Source of the DNA: an uncultured Lachnospiraceae bacterium
Lineage (GTDB): Bacteria > Bacillota > Clostridia > Lachnospirales > Lachnospiraceae
Direction: 5' to 3'
DNA: 45,446 nucleotides
NCBI GenBank assembly: GCA_910578085.1
Contig: CAJTPM010000027.1
Coordinates: forward strand, 5,893 to 51,338
The notes under the pieces are model-generated. The model did no database searches, had not been told where the DNA came from, and worked only from the letters and a program-made list of their open reading frames with translations. Below are positions 24,424 to 33,850 of the stretch, piece after piece; position 1 is the first letter of the stretch, and the number at the start of each line of letters is the position of its first letter. The position numbers and the translations under genes were made by a program.

Positions 24424-25839
24424 TTACTGTTTTATCAGAGCCTTTATCTGGCCCGCCAGATATAATGAACCTGTTATATAGATCTTTATCCCCTCCGATT
24501 TTTTCTGGAGACAATACTGCAGGGCCCTGCCTGCATCTTTTATTACCGTTTTTTTCACTTCGCCGAAAAACTCCGACAGATCTTCCGCCCGGGCCGCCCG
24601 GTAACTTTCTATCTGCGTTACGACGATCTCCTCAAACAGTCCGGCATCTGCTATAAGCCTTATCATCTCCTCACAGGCCTTCTCCTGCAAAGAAGAATAC
24701 AGTAACATGCGATGTCCCTCACTGCCGTCCGCCCGGACACTTTTTAAAAAGGCTTCCATGCCGTCTCTGTTATGAGCACCGTCCACATAAACCTCAGACA
24801 GTACCTCTTCCATCCTGCCCTCCCAATGCATCCCGGCAAGACCTCTTCGCAGTTCCTCCCCGGAAATCCTGACGCTTCCCATCTCCGTCAATACTGCAGC
24901 CGCCCTGACGCACAGCGCCGCGTTTTCCATCTGATAGAGCGCCTTTGTGGAGAGATGAAATGTACTATATTTATAATACCCAGAGTAATAAGAAAAATCA
25001 ATGCCTTTCTCATCATATTTTTTCAGACATATTTCCTCCGGTTTTATCGAAAAAGCCCTTGTTTCCGCCTTTTTCGCCGTTTTTTCCATCACGTCCGCAA
25101 CAGTTTTATTGTTCGCAGAATACACGAAAGGTATTCCCTTTTTGACAATTCCCGCCTTTTCGCCTGCAATCTCTGACAAAGTTTCCCCCAGATACTCCGT
25201 GTGGTCCAGACCGATCTGTGTCATAATACAGATGCAGGGAGTCTCAAAAGAGTTTGTGGCATCGAGCCTTCCGCCCAGTCCGGTTTCCAATATAATAACA
25301 TCCGGCTGCTTTTTCTCAAAATGCAGCATAGCCATAAAGTAGAGATACTCAAAGTAGCTGGGGTGGTAATCTGTACGCAGACCGTCGCCGTTTTTTCCTG
25401 CAGCGTGCTGCCTTTCCTCAGCCTGCGTGCCGCAGTTTTCTGTCCCTGACGGTTTCCGTTCATCTTCTCCGCTGCAGTTTTCTGTCTCCGGCTTCCTCCG
25501 CGCATCTTCCGCACCGCAGTTCTCCTGCACCTGCCTGAAAATTTCCGCAAATTCCTTCTCGGAGATATACTCCCCGTCCACCCGGATCCTCTCCCTGATA
25601 TCCACAAGATGAGGAGAGGTAAACAGCCCCACGCTGTACCCCGCCTCCATAAGAACAGACTGCAAATAGGCACAAACGGAGCCCTTTCCGTTTGTACCCG
25701 CCACATGGATCACTTTTTTATTCTGACAGGGACACGAAAGCCTTCTGTAGAAAGCTTTCGTGTCTTCCATCGTGTTTTTCTTTACAAACTTCGGAATCCC
25801 GTCGATGTATTCCTGCGCCTTACGAAAAGCCCGCATCAT
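24424..25839 (-). CDS. folC: Bifunctional folylpolyglutamate/dihydrofolate synthase
   Basis: A 471-residue Mur-ligase-fold enzyme that adds glutamate to folates (and may form dihydrofolate from dihydropteroate). Key motifs are the P-loop HVAGTNGKGSV (46-56), TSPHLVDIRERI, GGRLDATN and VDGAHNRDG. An unusual low-complexity insert lies at residues 106-147: three 14-residue units beginning ENCG or ENCS, between the ISEKEFAEIF helix and HPSYFEYLYF, where homologues have a short loop. The start overlaps the valS stop (ATGA), so the two are translationally coupled. Confidence 0.93.
   Translation of the reverse strand: MMRAFRKAQEYIDGIPKFVKKNTMEDTKAFYRRLSCPCQNKKVIHVAGTNGKGSVCAYLQSVLMEAGYSVGLFTSPHLVDIRERIRVDGEYISEKEFAEIFRQVQENCGAEDARRKPETENCSGEDERKPSGTENCGTQAEERQHAAGKNGDGLRTDYHPSYFEYLYFMAMLHFEKKQPDVIILETGLGGRLDATNSFETPCICIMTQIGLDHTEYLGETLSEIAGEKAGIVKKGIPFVYSANNKTVADVMEKTAKKAETRAFSIKPEEICLKKYDEKGIDFSYYSGYYKYSTFHLSTKALYQMENAALCVRAAAVLTEMGSVRISGEELRRGLAGMHWEGRMEEVLSEVYVDGAHNRDGMEAFLKSVRADGSEGHRMLLYSSLQEKACEEMIRLIADAGLFEEIVVTQIESYRAARAEDLSEFFGEVKKTVIKDAGRALQYCLQKKSEGIKIYITGSLYLAGQIKALIKQ
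25399..25524 (-). repeat. Three 42-bp in-frame tandem repeats in folC
   Basis: Three copies of a 14-codon unit starting GAAAACTGCGGT-like (protein ENCGAEDARRKPET, ENCSGEDERKPSGT, ENCGTQAEERQHAA). The tract adds a charged, disordered loop without breaking the frame. Confidence 0.75.
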
Positions 25840-28514
25840 AACTGGCTCAGTCTTTCCTGCACCTTCTGCATCATCTGGGTATACTTTTCCAGTTTTGCCT
25901 TTTCCTCTGCTATCTTCGCCTCCGGCGCTTTCGCTAGAAACTTCTCATTCTTCAACATGCCGTTTACCCGGGCAAGTTCACCCTGCAGACGTTTTTCCTC
26001 CTTCTCAAGGCGCTCTTTTTCCTGCTTCAGATCCACCAGTTCCGCAAACGGCATATACAGTACTGCCCCCGGGATCACCACAGATACCGCATCATCGGCG
26101 ATACCCGTTCTGTCTCTCTGTACGGTCACTTCGGAAGCATAAGCCAGCGAGGCAAAGAAAAGTTTTCCTTCCTCAAAGGCCTTCCTGACATCCTCCTTTT
26201 CCGTCACCACATAGACCGCCGCCTTTTTCGAGGGCGCCACATTCATGGAAGTCCGCACGTTACGGATCCCGCGCACCGCCTCTTTGATGGTCTCAATCGC
26301 TTTTTCCTCCGTCTCAAACTGCCGCTCCTCCTGATACTCCGGCCAGGAAGAGATCATGATGGACTCTTCCTCAGACTGCAGAGAACAGAAGATCTCCTCC
26401 GTGATAAAAGGCATATAGGGATGTAACAGCTTCAGGGCATGGATCAGCACATCCTTAAGCGTCCACAGCGCCGCATTCTGACTTTCCTCGTCGTCGGAAT
26501 TGTAAAGTCTCGGCTTCACCATCTCAATATACCAGTCACAGAATTCATCCCAGATAAAGTCATACACTTTCTGTACTGCAATACCCAGTTCAAAGTGATC
26601 CATATTTTCAGTGACTTCTCTGGTCAACCGATTTAATTTGGAGATGATCCACTTATCAGCAGGCTCTAACGTCTCCGATTTTGTTACGGTCTTTCCTCTC
26701 TCCGCATACCCGGCCAGATTCATCATGATAAACCGCGACGCATTCCACACCTTGTTGGCAAAGTTTCTGGCCGCTTCCACTCTCTCATAGTAGAAACGCA
26801 TATCATTGCCCGGCGCATTGCCCGTGATCAGCGTCAGACGCAGTGCGTCCGCCCCGTACTGATCGATGATCTCCAGCGGGTCGATACCATTTCCTAAAGA
26901 TTTTGACATTTTGCGCCCCTGGGAATCCCGCACCAGCCCATGGAACAGCACGGTCTTAAAGGGCCTTTCTCCCATCTGCTCATAGCCTGAGAAGATCATA
27001 CGGATCACCCAGAAAAAGATAATGTCATAGCCCGTCACCAGCACATCGGTAGGATAGAAATAGTTCAGATCCTCGGTCTTCTCCGGCCAGCCCAGCGTAG
27101 AAAAAGGCCACAGTGCGGAAGAAAACCAGGTATCCAGCACATCCTCATCCTGAGTAAAGTGCGTCGCCCCGCACTTCGGGCAGACTTCCGGCATCTGTTT
27201 TGCCACTACGACTTCGCCGCACTGATCGCAGTAATAAGCCGGGATCCTGTGGCCCCACCAGAGCTGGCGGCTGATACACCAGTCGCGGATGTTGTCCGTC
27301 CAGTTAAAGTAGATCTTTTCCATTCTCTCCGGAATCAGTTTGATCTCGCCCTTTTTCACAGCTTCCACCGCCGGCTTAATCAATTCGTCCATCTTTACAA
27401 ACCACTGCTCTTTCACAAGCGGTTCGATGGTCGTGCTGCACCGGTCATGAGTTCCCACATTGTGGGAGTAATCTTCGATCTTCTCTAAAAGCCCCTCTTT
27501 TTCCAGCTCTTCCAGAATCTGTTTTCTCGCTTCATAGCGGTCAAGCCCTGCGTACTTTCCGCCGTTTTCGTTGATCGTGGCGTCATCGTTCATAATATTT
27601 ACGATGGGAAGATTATGGCGCTTCCCTACCTCAAAGTCGTTGGGATCATGGCCCGGGGTGATCTTTACCACACCTGTTCCGAATTCCATATCCACATAGT
27701 CGTCCTCCACGATGGGAATCACCTTATTTACGATGGGCAGCAGCACCTTTCTGTCTTTCAGGTGTGTATAGCGCTCATCCTTCGGATTGATAGCCACCGC
27801 CGTATCGCCAAGCATGGTCTCGGGACGGGTGGTCGCAAACTCTAGAAATTCTGTTTTGCTGGGTTCCCCGTTTTCCTCTATCAACGGATATTTGATATGC
27901 CACAGATGCCCTGCCTGTTCCTCGTACTCCACTTCCGCATCGGAGATGGACGTATTGCAGACCGGACACCAGTTAATGATCTTTGCGCCTTTATAGATAT
28001 AACCCTTTTCATGCATCTTGCAGAACACTTCGGTGACCGCTTTATTACAGCCCTCATCCATGGTGAAGCGCTCTCTGTCCCAATCACAGGAAGAACCCAT
28101 CTTTTTTAACTGCTCAACGATCCGGCCGCCATACTCTTTTCTCCAGTCCCAGGCTCTTTCCAGAAACTTCTCCCTGCCCAGATCCTGCTTATCGATACCC
28201 TCTTTCTTCAAAGCCTCGATGATCTTTACCTCGGTGGAGATACTGGCATGGTCCGTTCCCGGCTGCCAGAGCGCGTTGTAGCCCTGCATCCGCTTATAGC
28301 GGATCAGAATATCCTGCATTGTATTGTCAAGGGCATGCCCCATGTGAAGCTGTCCCGTGATATTTGGGGGCGGGATCACGATCGTAAAGGGTTTCTTTGT
28401 CCGATCCACTTCCGCGTGAAAATACTTCTTTTCCAGCCATCTCTGATAGATCCGATCCTCGATGCCCTTCGGATCGTAGGTTTTTGCCAGTTCTTTTCCT
28501 GCCGTATGATTCAT
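25836..28514 (-). CDS. valS: Valyl-tRNA synthetase
   Basis: An 892-residue class I aminoacyl-tRNA synthetase. The HIGH signature is PPNITGQLHMGHAL near residue 48; the KMSKS signature is GRKMSKSLGNG near 545; a zinc-knuckle (CDQCG ... CPKCG) sits near 420; a C-terminal coiled coil (LVDLKQEKERLEKEEKRL onward) binds the tRNA. Length and order are standard. AGGAGGAGC precedes the ATG. No T-box motif was found in the short leader, but two alternative hairpins occur there (28526-28575). Confidence 0.96.
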   Translation of the reverse strand: MNHTAGKELAKTYDPKGIEDRIYQRWLEKKYFHAEVDRTKKPFTIVIPPPNITGQLHMGHALDNTMQDILIRYKRMQGYNALWQPGTDHASISTEVKIIEALKKEGIDKQDLGREKFLERAWDWRKEYGGRIVEQLKKMGSSCDWDRERFTMDEGCNKAVTEVFCKMHEKGYIYKGAKIINWCPVCNTSISDAEVEYEEQAGHLWHIKYPLIEENGEPSKTEFLEFATTRPETMLGDTAVAINPKDERYTHLKDRKVLLPIVNKVIPIVEDDYVDMEFGTGVVKITPGHDPNDFEVGKRHNLPIVNIMNDDATINENGGKYAGLDRYEARKQILEELEKEGLLEKIEDYSHNVGTHDRCSTTIEPLVKEQWFVKMDELIKPAVEAVKKGEIKLIPERMEKIYFNWTDNIRDWCISRQLWWGHRIPAYYCDQCGEVVVAKQMPEVCPKCGATHFTQDEDVLDTWFSSALWPFSTLGWPEKTEDLNYFYPTDVLVTGYDIIFFWVIRMIFSGYEQMGERPFKTVLFHGLVRDSQGRKMSKSLGNGIDPLEIIDQYGADALRLTLITGNAPGNDMRFYYERVEAARNFANKVWNASRFIMMNLAGYAERGKTVTKSETLEPADKWIISKLNRLTREVTENMDHFELGIAVQKVYDFIWDEFCDWYIEMVKPRLYNSDDEESQNAALWTLKDVLIHALKLLHPYMPFITEEIFCSLQSEEESIMISSWPEYQEERQFETEEKAIETIKEAVRGIRNVRTSMNVAPSKKAAVYVVTEKEDVRKAFEEGKLFFASLAYASEVTVQRDRTGIADDAVSVVIPGAVLYMPFAELVDLKQEKERLEKEEKRLQGELARVNGMLKNEKFLAKAPEAKIAEEKAKLEKYTQMMQKVQERLSQL

Positions 28515-28525
28515 ATTCTGCTCCT

Positions 28526-28575
28526 CCTGTTATCGGCAAAAGCCCTCTGCCGTGATGTCGGCAAAGGGCTCCACT
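28526..28575 (-). promoter_or_regulatory. Alternative hairpins in the valS leader
   Basis: On the minus strand AGCCCTTTGCCG pairs with CGGCAGAGGGCT as a strong hairpin. The CGGCA arm can instead pair with a second TGCCG just downstream, next to the ribosome binding site. This could be a simple attenuator. There is only a short TTTT after the first hairpin, so it may also be structural only. Confidence 0.35.
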
Positions 28576-28654
28576 TATACTTTTACCTTTGTCCTCTTTT
28601 TCCTAAAGAGAATCATAGTGGATACTGACCTTATTTGTCAAGTATTTCCACACT

Positions 28655-30139
28655 TTAATAATTAAAGAACGGGAAGAATCCTCCGAAGGGATTGCTCTGG
28701 TCGTTCGGAACGGTCTGGCTGCCCTGGGACTGCGCATCGTTCTGATCAGTTTCCTGTTCGATGCCCGCTTCTCTGGCCGTGTACAAGGTTACCGGAACTT
28801 CTCTTTCCTCATAGCCTGCGTCGGTTCTGGCCTGTACGGTCAGATTTACCGTTTCGCCGGCTTTATAATAGCCCAGATAACCGATCAGTTCCTCTCTGGT
28901 ACGCACCGGCTTTCCATCGATCTTTGTGACGACCATGCCGCGCTGCAGTCCTGCCTTTTCGGCCGGGGAATTCTCCGTCACGCTGCTGATGTGGGCGCCG
29001 ATCGGAATGTCATAGGTCTCGTTGATCTCATTTGTCACATTGGATACATTGATACCCAGGTATCCTCTCTCAGATTCTTCTACAAGCGTCCTTGTCTCCT
29101 GCTGCATCATGCGCTCCATATCCCCCTTGATATCAGAGATCGGAATGGCATAGCCAATGCCTTCCACTTTCGTGTCCGCCACCTTGGCAGAATTGATGCC
29201 TACCAGTTCCCCGTTCATATTGAACAGAGCCCCGCCGCTGTTGCCCGGGTTGATCGCCGCATCCGTCTGGATATAGCGGTTGGCGCTGCCTGTGGCATCC
29301 ACAGAATTTTCTGTGGTCATGCTCCGCCCTACCGCACTGACGATACCAGTGGTCACGGACTGTCCATATCCAAGCGCATTACCGATGGCTACCACCTGAT
29401 CTCCCAGCGCCAGTTCATTGGAATCCCCGATGGATGCCACTTTGATATTGTCCATCGTCTCCTGGGATAGGCTGTTTAAATCTACAGCGATCACTGCCAG
29501 GTCCTGGGCTGCACTGTAATCCTTGATCTCACCTCTCACGATCTCGGCATCCGAGCTGTCTTCCATCTGCTCCTGATAACTGAACAGGACGCTCAGTTCC
29601 TTGCTGCCGGAAACCACATGGTAGTTGGTCACGATCAGGAGTTCACTGTCCGTCTTTCCGATGATAACGCCGGAACCGGAACCCTCCGTCTCCTGGATAA
29701 AGGTGCCCCAGAAGCTTCGTATCTCCGCCTCGCCCTTGTTGGTGATGGCCACAACGGAAGGCATACACTGTTCTGATATCTGCTTAACGGTTAATCCGGC
29801 TGCCGCCGTCTGCGTTGTCTGTGTGGCCGGAAACTGTTCTGTCTTCTGGGAAAGATCCTTCTCCTGCTTCGTCCCGGTTTCTGCCTCAGCCTCCCTTGCC
29901 GCTTCTTTCTTATTATATTGTCCCATCACCAGACTGCTGCCCAATGCACCGCCTGCGGTTCCCATCACGAGGGACAGGACAATGCACAGCGCGATCATGC
30001 CGCCTGTTCTCTTTTTTTCTTTTCTTTTCTTTGGTGACGGTATCTGATCATTTCCCTGAAAATTGTGATTGTAGTAAATATAATCGTTGCTTCCCTGGTC
30101 TCTGCCGTTTTCATTGTTTTGTCCGTACTGGTATTCCAT
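28655..30139 (-). CDS. HtrA/DegP-like S1C serine protease with PDZ domain
   Basis: A 494-residue membrane-anchored protease. A Q/N-rich cytoplasmic tail is followed by a basic patch (KKRKEKKRTGG) and one membrane helix (about 47-72). The trypsin-like domain carries His in VTNYHVVSG (about 175), Asp in DLAVIAVD (about 213) and Ser in NPGNSGGALF (about 300). A PDZ domain follows (about 370-460) with YLGINV and AEKAGLQRGMVVTKIDG. The family degrades misfolded extracytoplasmic proteins. The ATG at 30139 has AAGGAG 8 bases upstream. Monocistronic; the next gene is divergent. Confidence 0.93.
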   Translation of the reverse strand: MEYQYGQNNENGRDQGSNDYIYYNHNFQGNDQIPSPKKRKEKKRTGGMIALCIVLSLVMGTAGGALGSSLVMGQYNKKEAAREAEAETGTKQEKDLSQKTEQFPATQTTQTAAAGLTVKQISEQCMPSVVAITNKGEAEIRSFWGTFIQETEGSGSGVIIGKTDSELLIVTNYHVVSGSKELSVLFSYQEQMEDSSDAEIVRGEIKDYSAAQDLAVIAVDLNSLSQETMDNIKVASIGDSNELALGDQVVAIGNALGYGQSVTTGIVSAVGRSMTTENSVDATGSANRYIQTDAAINPGNSGGALFNMNGELVGINSAKVADTKVEGIGYAIPISDIKGDMERMMQQETRTLVEESERGYLGINVSNVTNEINETYDIPIGAHISSVTENSPAEKAGLQRGMVVTKIDGKPVRTREELIGYLGYYKAGETVNLTVQARTDAGYEEREVPVTLYTAREAGIEQETDQNDAQSQGSQTVPNDQSNPFGGFFPFFNY

Positions 30140-30462
30140 AGCTTTCACTCCTTTTCTTTATTTTCATTCTGCCAGACTGGCATTTTTTAATTCACATGAA
30201 AAAGCACATAACTTCTTCTTTTCCTTATCAGATGCTTTTATCATATTCTCCATTTTTGTTAAAATTGTGATGCATTTGTGTTTATTTTGTGAATAATACG
30301 GGCAAAAATTGTTTCAATTGTTTCATTATGATAAAATAATAGTCAGCTCCCGGCAATACCATAAATTGCATCAGCACTCTGACCGCATTTTGTTGTATTA
30401 TACAAATGTCAGATCAAAAATAAACACGCTATAAAATATACAGGAAAACGAAAGGATTTCTC
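30140..30462. promoter_or_regulatory. Divergent promoter region
   Basis: About 320 AT-rich bases between the protease (-) and the GNAT gene (+). On the plus strand TTGTTT (30309-30314) and TAAAAT (30332-30337) are 17 bases apart. The motif TTGTTTCA occurs twice in tandem there. No convincing -35/-10 pair was found for the protease. Confidence 0.5.
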
Positions 30463-30942
30463 ATGAACCCCATCAGAAAAGCAACCGTACAGGACGTATC
30501 GCGCATTGCCGAGATCCTGATCTTCACCAAGCGAATGAATTACCGATTTATTTTTCAGAACGACAAAGTATCCTTCGGGGAACTGCAGGTGCTGCCCCTT
30601 GCGCAGGATTATCTGTCCCATCCCGAGAAGCTTAAACACATCTGGGTATATGACGACGAATTCGTGAAAGCCCTGATCCACGTGGAGGACGGGTGGATCC
30701 ATGAACTGTATGTGGACTGCTTTTTCCAGAATGAGGGCATCGGCGGGAAACTTCTTCAGTTCGCAGTGGAAACATTTGATGCCAAATTTCTGTTTGTGCT
30801 GGAAAAAAATGAGAGCGCCATCCGGTTTTATGAGTCCCATGGCTTTAAAACGACCACAGAACAGGAAAAAGAACCGGGGACGGAGGAATTTATCGTAAAG
30901 ATGGAGCGGATATCGGAACCACAGATTTCCTGTCCTGAATGA
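30463..30942 (+). CDS. GNAT family N-acetyltransferase
   Basis: A 159-residue acetyltransferase of the GNAT fold. Motif A reads LYVDCFFQNEGIGGKLL, with NEGIGGK in place of the classical RxxGxG/A; motif B is LEKNESAIRFYESHGFK. It uses acetyl-CoA to modify small amines or peptides; the substrate cannot be read from the sequence. GAAAGGA precedes the ATG. It is the only + strand gene in this stretch and converges with the beta-glucosidase; an imperfect hairpin with GGAAG/CTTCC arms lies between them near 30979-31019. Confidence 0.88.
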   Translation: MNPIRKATVQDVSRIAEILIFTKRMNYRFIFQNDKVSFGELQVLPLAQDYLSHPEKLKHIWVYDDEFVKALIHVEDGWIHELYVDCFFQNEGIGGKLLQFAVETFDAKFLFVLEKNESAIRFYESHGFKTTTEQEKEPGTEEFIVKMERISEPQISCPE

Positions 30943-31021
30943 AACAATATTCGCCTGAATGAAATTATTAACAGGCAGGAAGGGAAGAGGAATCCTCTCA
31001 TGGACTCCTCTCTCTTCCGCT

Positions 31022-32473
31022 CTACAGCACTTCCCCGTCTGTCTCAATACAGCGCTTATACCATGCAAAACTGTCCTTTTTGATCCGTTGGAAGCTTCCT
31101 GTCCCATTATCATCCCGATCCACGTAGACAAATCCATAGCGTTTGCGCATCTCGCCGGTTCCCGCACTCACTGAATCAATCGGAGACCACGACGTAAAGC
31201 CCATCACTTCCACACCGTCTGAGACTGCCTCTTTGAGCGCCTGTATATGCCTGCGGAAATAGTCGATCCGGTAGCTGTCGTGAATCTGTCCGTTTTCTAT
31301 CCTGTCTATCGCCCCCAAACCGTTCTCCACAACCATCAGCGGTATCTCATAGCGGTCCCAGAGCTGATTTAATGTATACCGAAGTCCCACCGGATCGATC
31401 TGCCAGCCCCATTCCGAGGTCTGCAAGTAGGGATTTTTTGCGCCTCCCATCAGATTGCCGTTGACCCGTTCCACATCCGTCCGTACTGTAGAACAGTTTG
31501 TCATATAATAACTGAATGCGTAAAAGTCAACGGTTCCCTGCTGCAGGACAGAAACGTCCTCCGGCTGCATTTTCAGGCAGATCCCTTCCTCCTCAAACAG
31601 GCGCCGGATGTAGGTTGGATATGCGCCCCGGACCATCACATCTCCCGCAAACTTGTTTAAGATCCGGTCCTTTCTCTGGGTTTCCAGCATATCCTCCGGA
31701 TCACAGGTCAGGGGATACTGGGTGATATGGCTGAGCATACATCCCACTTTCAGATCCGGATCGATCTCATGAGCTTTTCGTACTGTCATGGCGCTCGCCA
31801 GAAACTGATGATGCAATGCCTGGATTCTTTTTCCCAAAGGCGCTTTTAACTCTGTTTTTGGCACAGGATCTGCCCCCTTCAACATTCTCTTCTCTATCAG
31901 TCCAAGAGAATTAAACGCCCCCATCTGCAGCACACCAAAATTTATCTCGTTAAAGGTGAGCCAATAGCGTACCCTGTCCCCAAAACACCGGATCACCGTC
32001 TCCGCATACCGCACAAAGAGATCTATCGTTCTCCTGTCCAGAAAACCGCCATACTTTGTCGCGATCCCCCAGGGCATATCGAAATGGCTCAGTGTGACAA
32101 GAGGCTCCATATTATATTTGCGGCATTCGTCAAACACCCGCCCGTAAAAATCCAGCCCTTCCTGATTGGGTGTTTCATCGTCCCCGTTTGGAAAGATCCT
32201 GGCCCAGCTGATGCTGAGCCGCAGGCAGCTAAATCCCATCTCCGCGCACAGTGCGATATCTTCCCGATACCTGTGATAGAAATCCACAGCCTCATGACTC
32301 GGATAATACAACGTCTCATCGATCACAGGGGTGAACATTCTGGGTTCATCCGCACTGCCGCCCTTCACAAAGTCCTGGATGGTCAGTCCCTTTCCTCCTT
32401 CTTTCCACGCTCCTTCGCACTGATTGGCGGCTATTGCTCCGCCCCACAAAAAATTTTCAGAAAATACGCTCAT
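31022..32473 (-). CDS. 6-phospho-beta-glucosidase (GH1)
   Basis: A 483-residue glycoside hydrolase family 1 enzyme. The acid/base Glu is in TFNEIN (about 171) and the nucleophile in VVENGLG (about 380); the N-terminal FLWGGAIAANQCEGAW is typical. The SVSAGTGEMRKRYGFVYVD segment resembles the phosphate-binding S-K-Y motif of 6-phospho enzymes. It would cleave PTS-imported phosphorylated beta-glucosides such as cellobiose-6-P in the cytoplasm. The start overlaps the stop of the upstream metallo-beta-lactamase-fold gene (ATGA). The permease that fed it is now truncated. Confidence 0.93.
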   Translation of the reverse strand: MSVFSENFLWGGAIAANQCEGAWKEGGKGLTIQDFVKGGSADEPRMFTPVIDETLYYPSHEAVDFYHRYREDIALCAEMGFSCLRLSISWARIFPNGDDETPNQEGLDFYGRVFDECRKYNMEPLVTLSHFDMPWGIATKYGGFLDRRTIDLFVRYAETVIRCFGDRVRYWLTFNEINFGVLQMGAFNSLGLIEKRMLKGADPVPKTELKAPLGKRIQALHHQFLASAMTVRKAHEIDPDLKVGCMLSHITQYPLTCDPEDMLETQRKDRILNKFAGDVMVRGAYPTYIRRLFEEEGICLKMQPEDVSVLQQGTVDFYAFSYYMTNCSTVRTDVERVNGNLMGGAKNPYLQTSEWGWQIDPVGLRYTLNQLWDRYEIPLMVVENGLGAIDRIENGQIHDSYRIDYFRRHIQALKEAVSDGVEVMGFTSWSPIDSVSAGTGEMRKRYGFVYVDRDDNGTGSFQRIKKDSFAWYKRCIETDGEVL

Positions 32474-33315
32474 ATTCCATTCTCCAGTTCTTTTTTCAAT
32501 CTGTCCATGGAATAGATCATATTCACCGTCTTATAACGATGCTGCAGACCATTTCCCATGAAGGAGCAAAAAGGCTGATCCTCTTTAAAGTTTTCCTTTA
32601 TCTCACGCCGCAGGCATTCCAGCTGGTCGTCAATATAGTCAGTGGAGATCGGATACCTGCCATGGGCCGCATAGATGTCCCGGATATCCGCTTTCTCCTT
32701 CAACAGCTTTTCCATGCTTCTCCGGGCCATAATAAAAGGAGCCTGTTCGTCCTCTGAAAAAAAGTACCATACATTGTGAGCCGTCACCTGATCCCCACTG
32801 AACAGACGCTTATTCGCCCGATCTAAAAGCATGATATGACCATAACTGTGCCCCGGTGTATGAATCACCTCCAGATCCTTACCGCCGAGTTCCAATCTGT
32901 CCCCTTCTTTCAAAAAACGGAAACCGGTTTTGCCAAGCGTTCTGTTCAAGTACTGTTCTCCCCTGATCTTTCCCCTTAACTCCGGCATCTTTGCCAGCCG
33001 ATAATCAAGAGCCTTCCTGCGCATTTCCCTCGTATCATTGCGCAGCAGTTTCCCGCAGTCCAGCTCATGGAGATAAACCTCGGGAAACCAGGAACTGCCC
33101 AGACCATGATCCGGATCTCCGTGGCTCAGTACAACCGATAAGGGCAAATTCGTAATCGCTCTGACATAAGGCTCCAGGCTTTCATAACCATAGCCCGTGT
33201 CAAATAAAATGGCCGCCCTGTCACCAAGAATCAGATAGCAGTGAACACTCTCTGTTTCTGTTATCACATACAGATCTTCACTGATCTTTTCCGTCCTGTA
33301 TACCTGATCACTCAT
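32470..33315 (-). CDS. Metallo-beta-lactamase-fold hydrolase with variant metal motif
   Basis: A 281-residue MBL-fold protein. The metal motif reads SHGDPDHG: residues H65, D67, D69, H70 instead of HxHxDH, so the second histidine is an aspartate. Other ligand-bearing segments are present: HTPGHSYGH, FSGDQV and AAHGRYP. The ATG at 33315 follows AGGGG by 9 bases. It lies between the beta-glucoside permease and the beta-glucosidase and overlaps the latter, so a role in the same sugar pathway (for example on a phosphate or lactone intermediate) is conceivable but unproven. Confidence 0.8.
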   Translation of the reverse strand: MSDQVYRTEKISEDLYVITETESVHCYLILGDRAAILFDTGYGYESLEPYVRAITNLPLSVVLSHGDPDHGLGSSWFPEVYLHELDCGKLLRNDTREMRRKALDYRLAKMPELRGKIRGEQYLNRTLGKTGFRFLKEGDRLELGGKDLEVIHTPGHSYGHIMLLDRANKRLFSGDQVTAHNVWYFFSEDEQAPFIMARRSMEKLLKEKADIRDIYAAHGRYPISTDYIDDQLECLRREIKENFKEDQPFCSFMGNGLQHRYKTVNMIYSMDRLKKELENGI

Positions 33316-33331
33316 ATGCAGTATCCCCTGT

Positions 33332-33850
33332 CTACTCTTCATAGCAGCTGTCGTCAAATCCCAGAATCCATGTGGCTGCAAAGCTTATCACGATGGTCAA
33401 AACTGCCGCCGCAATGGCAAAGTAAAAATTCGTCATGGTTCCGTCCGAATTCAAAAAGATCGGCATTGTGAAAAAGGAAGGCGCACCAAAACTGTATACT
33501 CTGACTTTGAAAACAGCACAGAAAACAGCATTTACAACACAGGCGATCCAGGTGGCAATCAACGGCTTTTTCATTCGCACACAGATACCGTACAGCGTCG
33601 GCTCCGTCACACCCGCCAGAAATGATGTCAGCGCACAGGAGAGAGAAAGTTCTCTCAGACCGTTTTTCTTTGTCTTTAACAGGCAGGCCATTGCCACTCC
33701 GAACTGGGAGAAATTCATTGCAATAAAGGCCGGGAACAACATATTGTCATAGCCCACCGTCTCGAACAACATCATCACCAGGGGGATCAATGCCAGATGC
33801 ATTCCTGTCAGCACAAGCAGCGGCGCAAGACAACCTACCACCAGTACTGT
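33332..33850 (-). pseudogene. Beta-glucoside PTS permease EIIC, C-terminal fragment
   Basis: About 173 residues of the EIIC membrane domain of a bgl-type PTS enzyme II: LVVGCLAPLLVLTGMHLALI, VGYDNMLFPAFIAMNFSQFGVA, and the GVTEPTLYGICVRMKKP motif. The EIIB domain and the first half of EIIC are missing: homologues are more than 450 residues. The 5' end is replaced by the KAP NTPase gene whose frame runs into it near 33850. The fragment also lacks an EIIA domain, ending at DDSCYEE. It cannot work as a permease alone. Confidence 0.85.

Noticed and set aside
28514..28655. A T-box riboswitch before valS
   Set aside because: The leader is only about 140 bases and contains no GGGTGGTACCGCG-like T-box sequence or specifier stem; only hairpins remain.
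33315..33381. Longer start for the metallo-beta-lactamase-fold gene
   Set aside because: The extension overlaps the end of the PTS fragment and does not have a ribosome binding site; AGGGG before 33315 fits.
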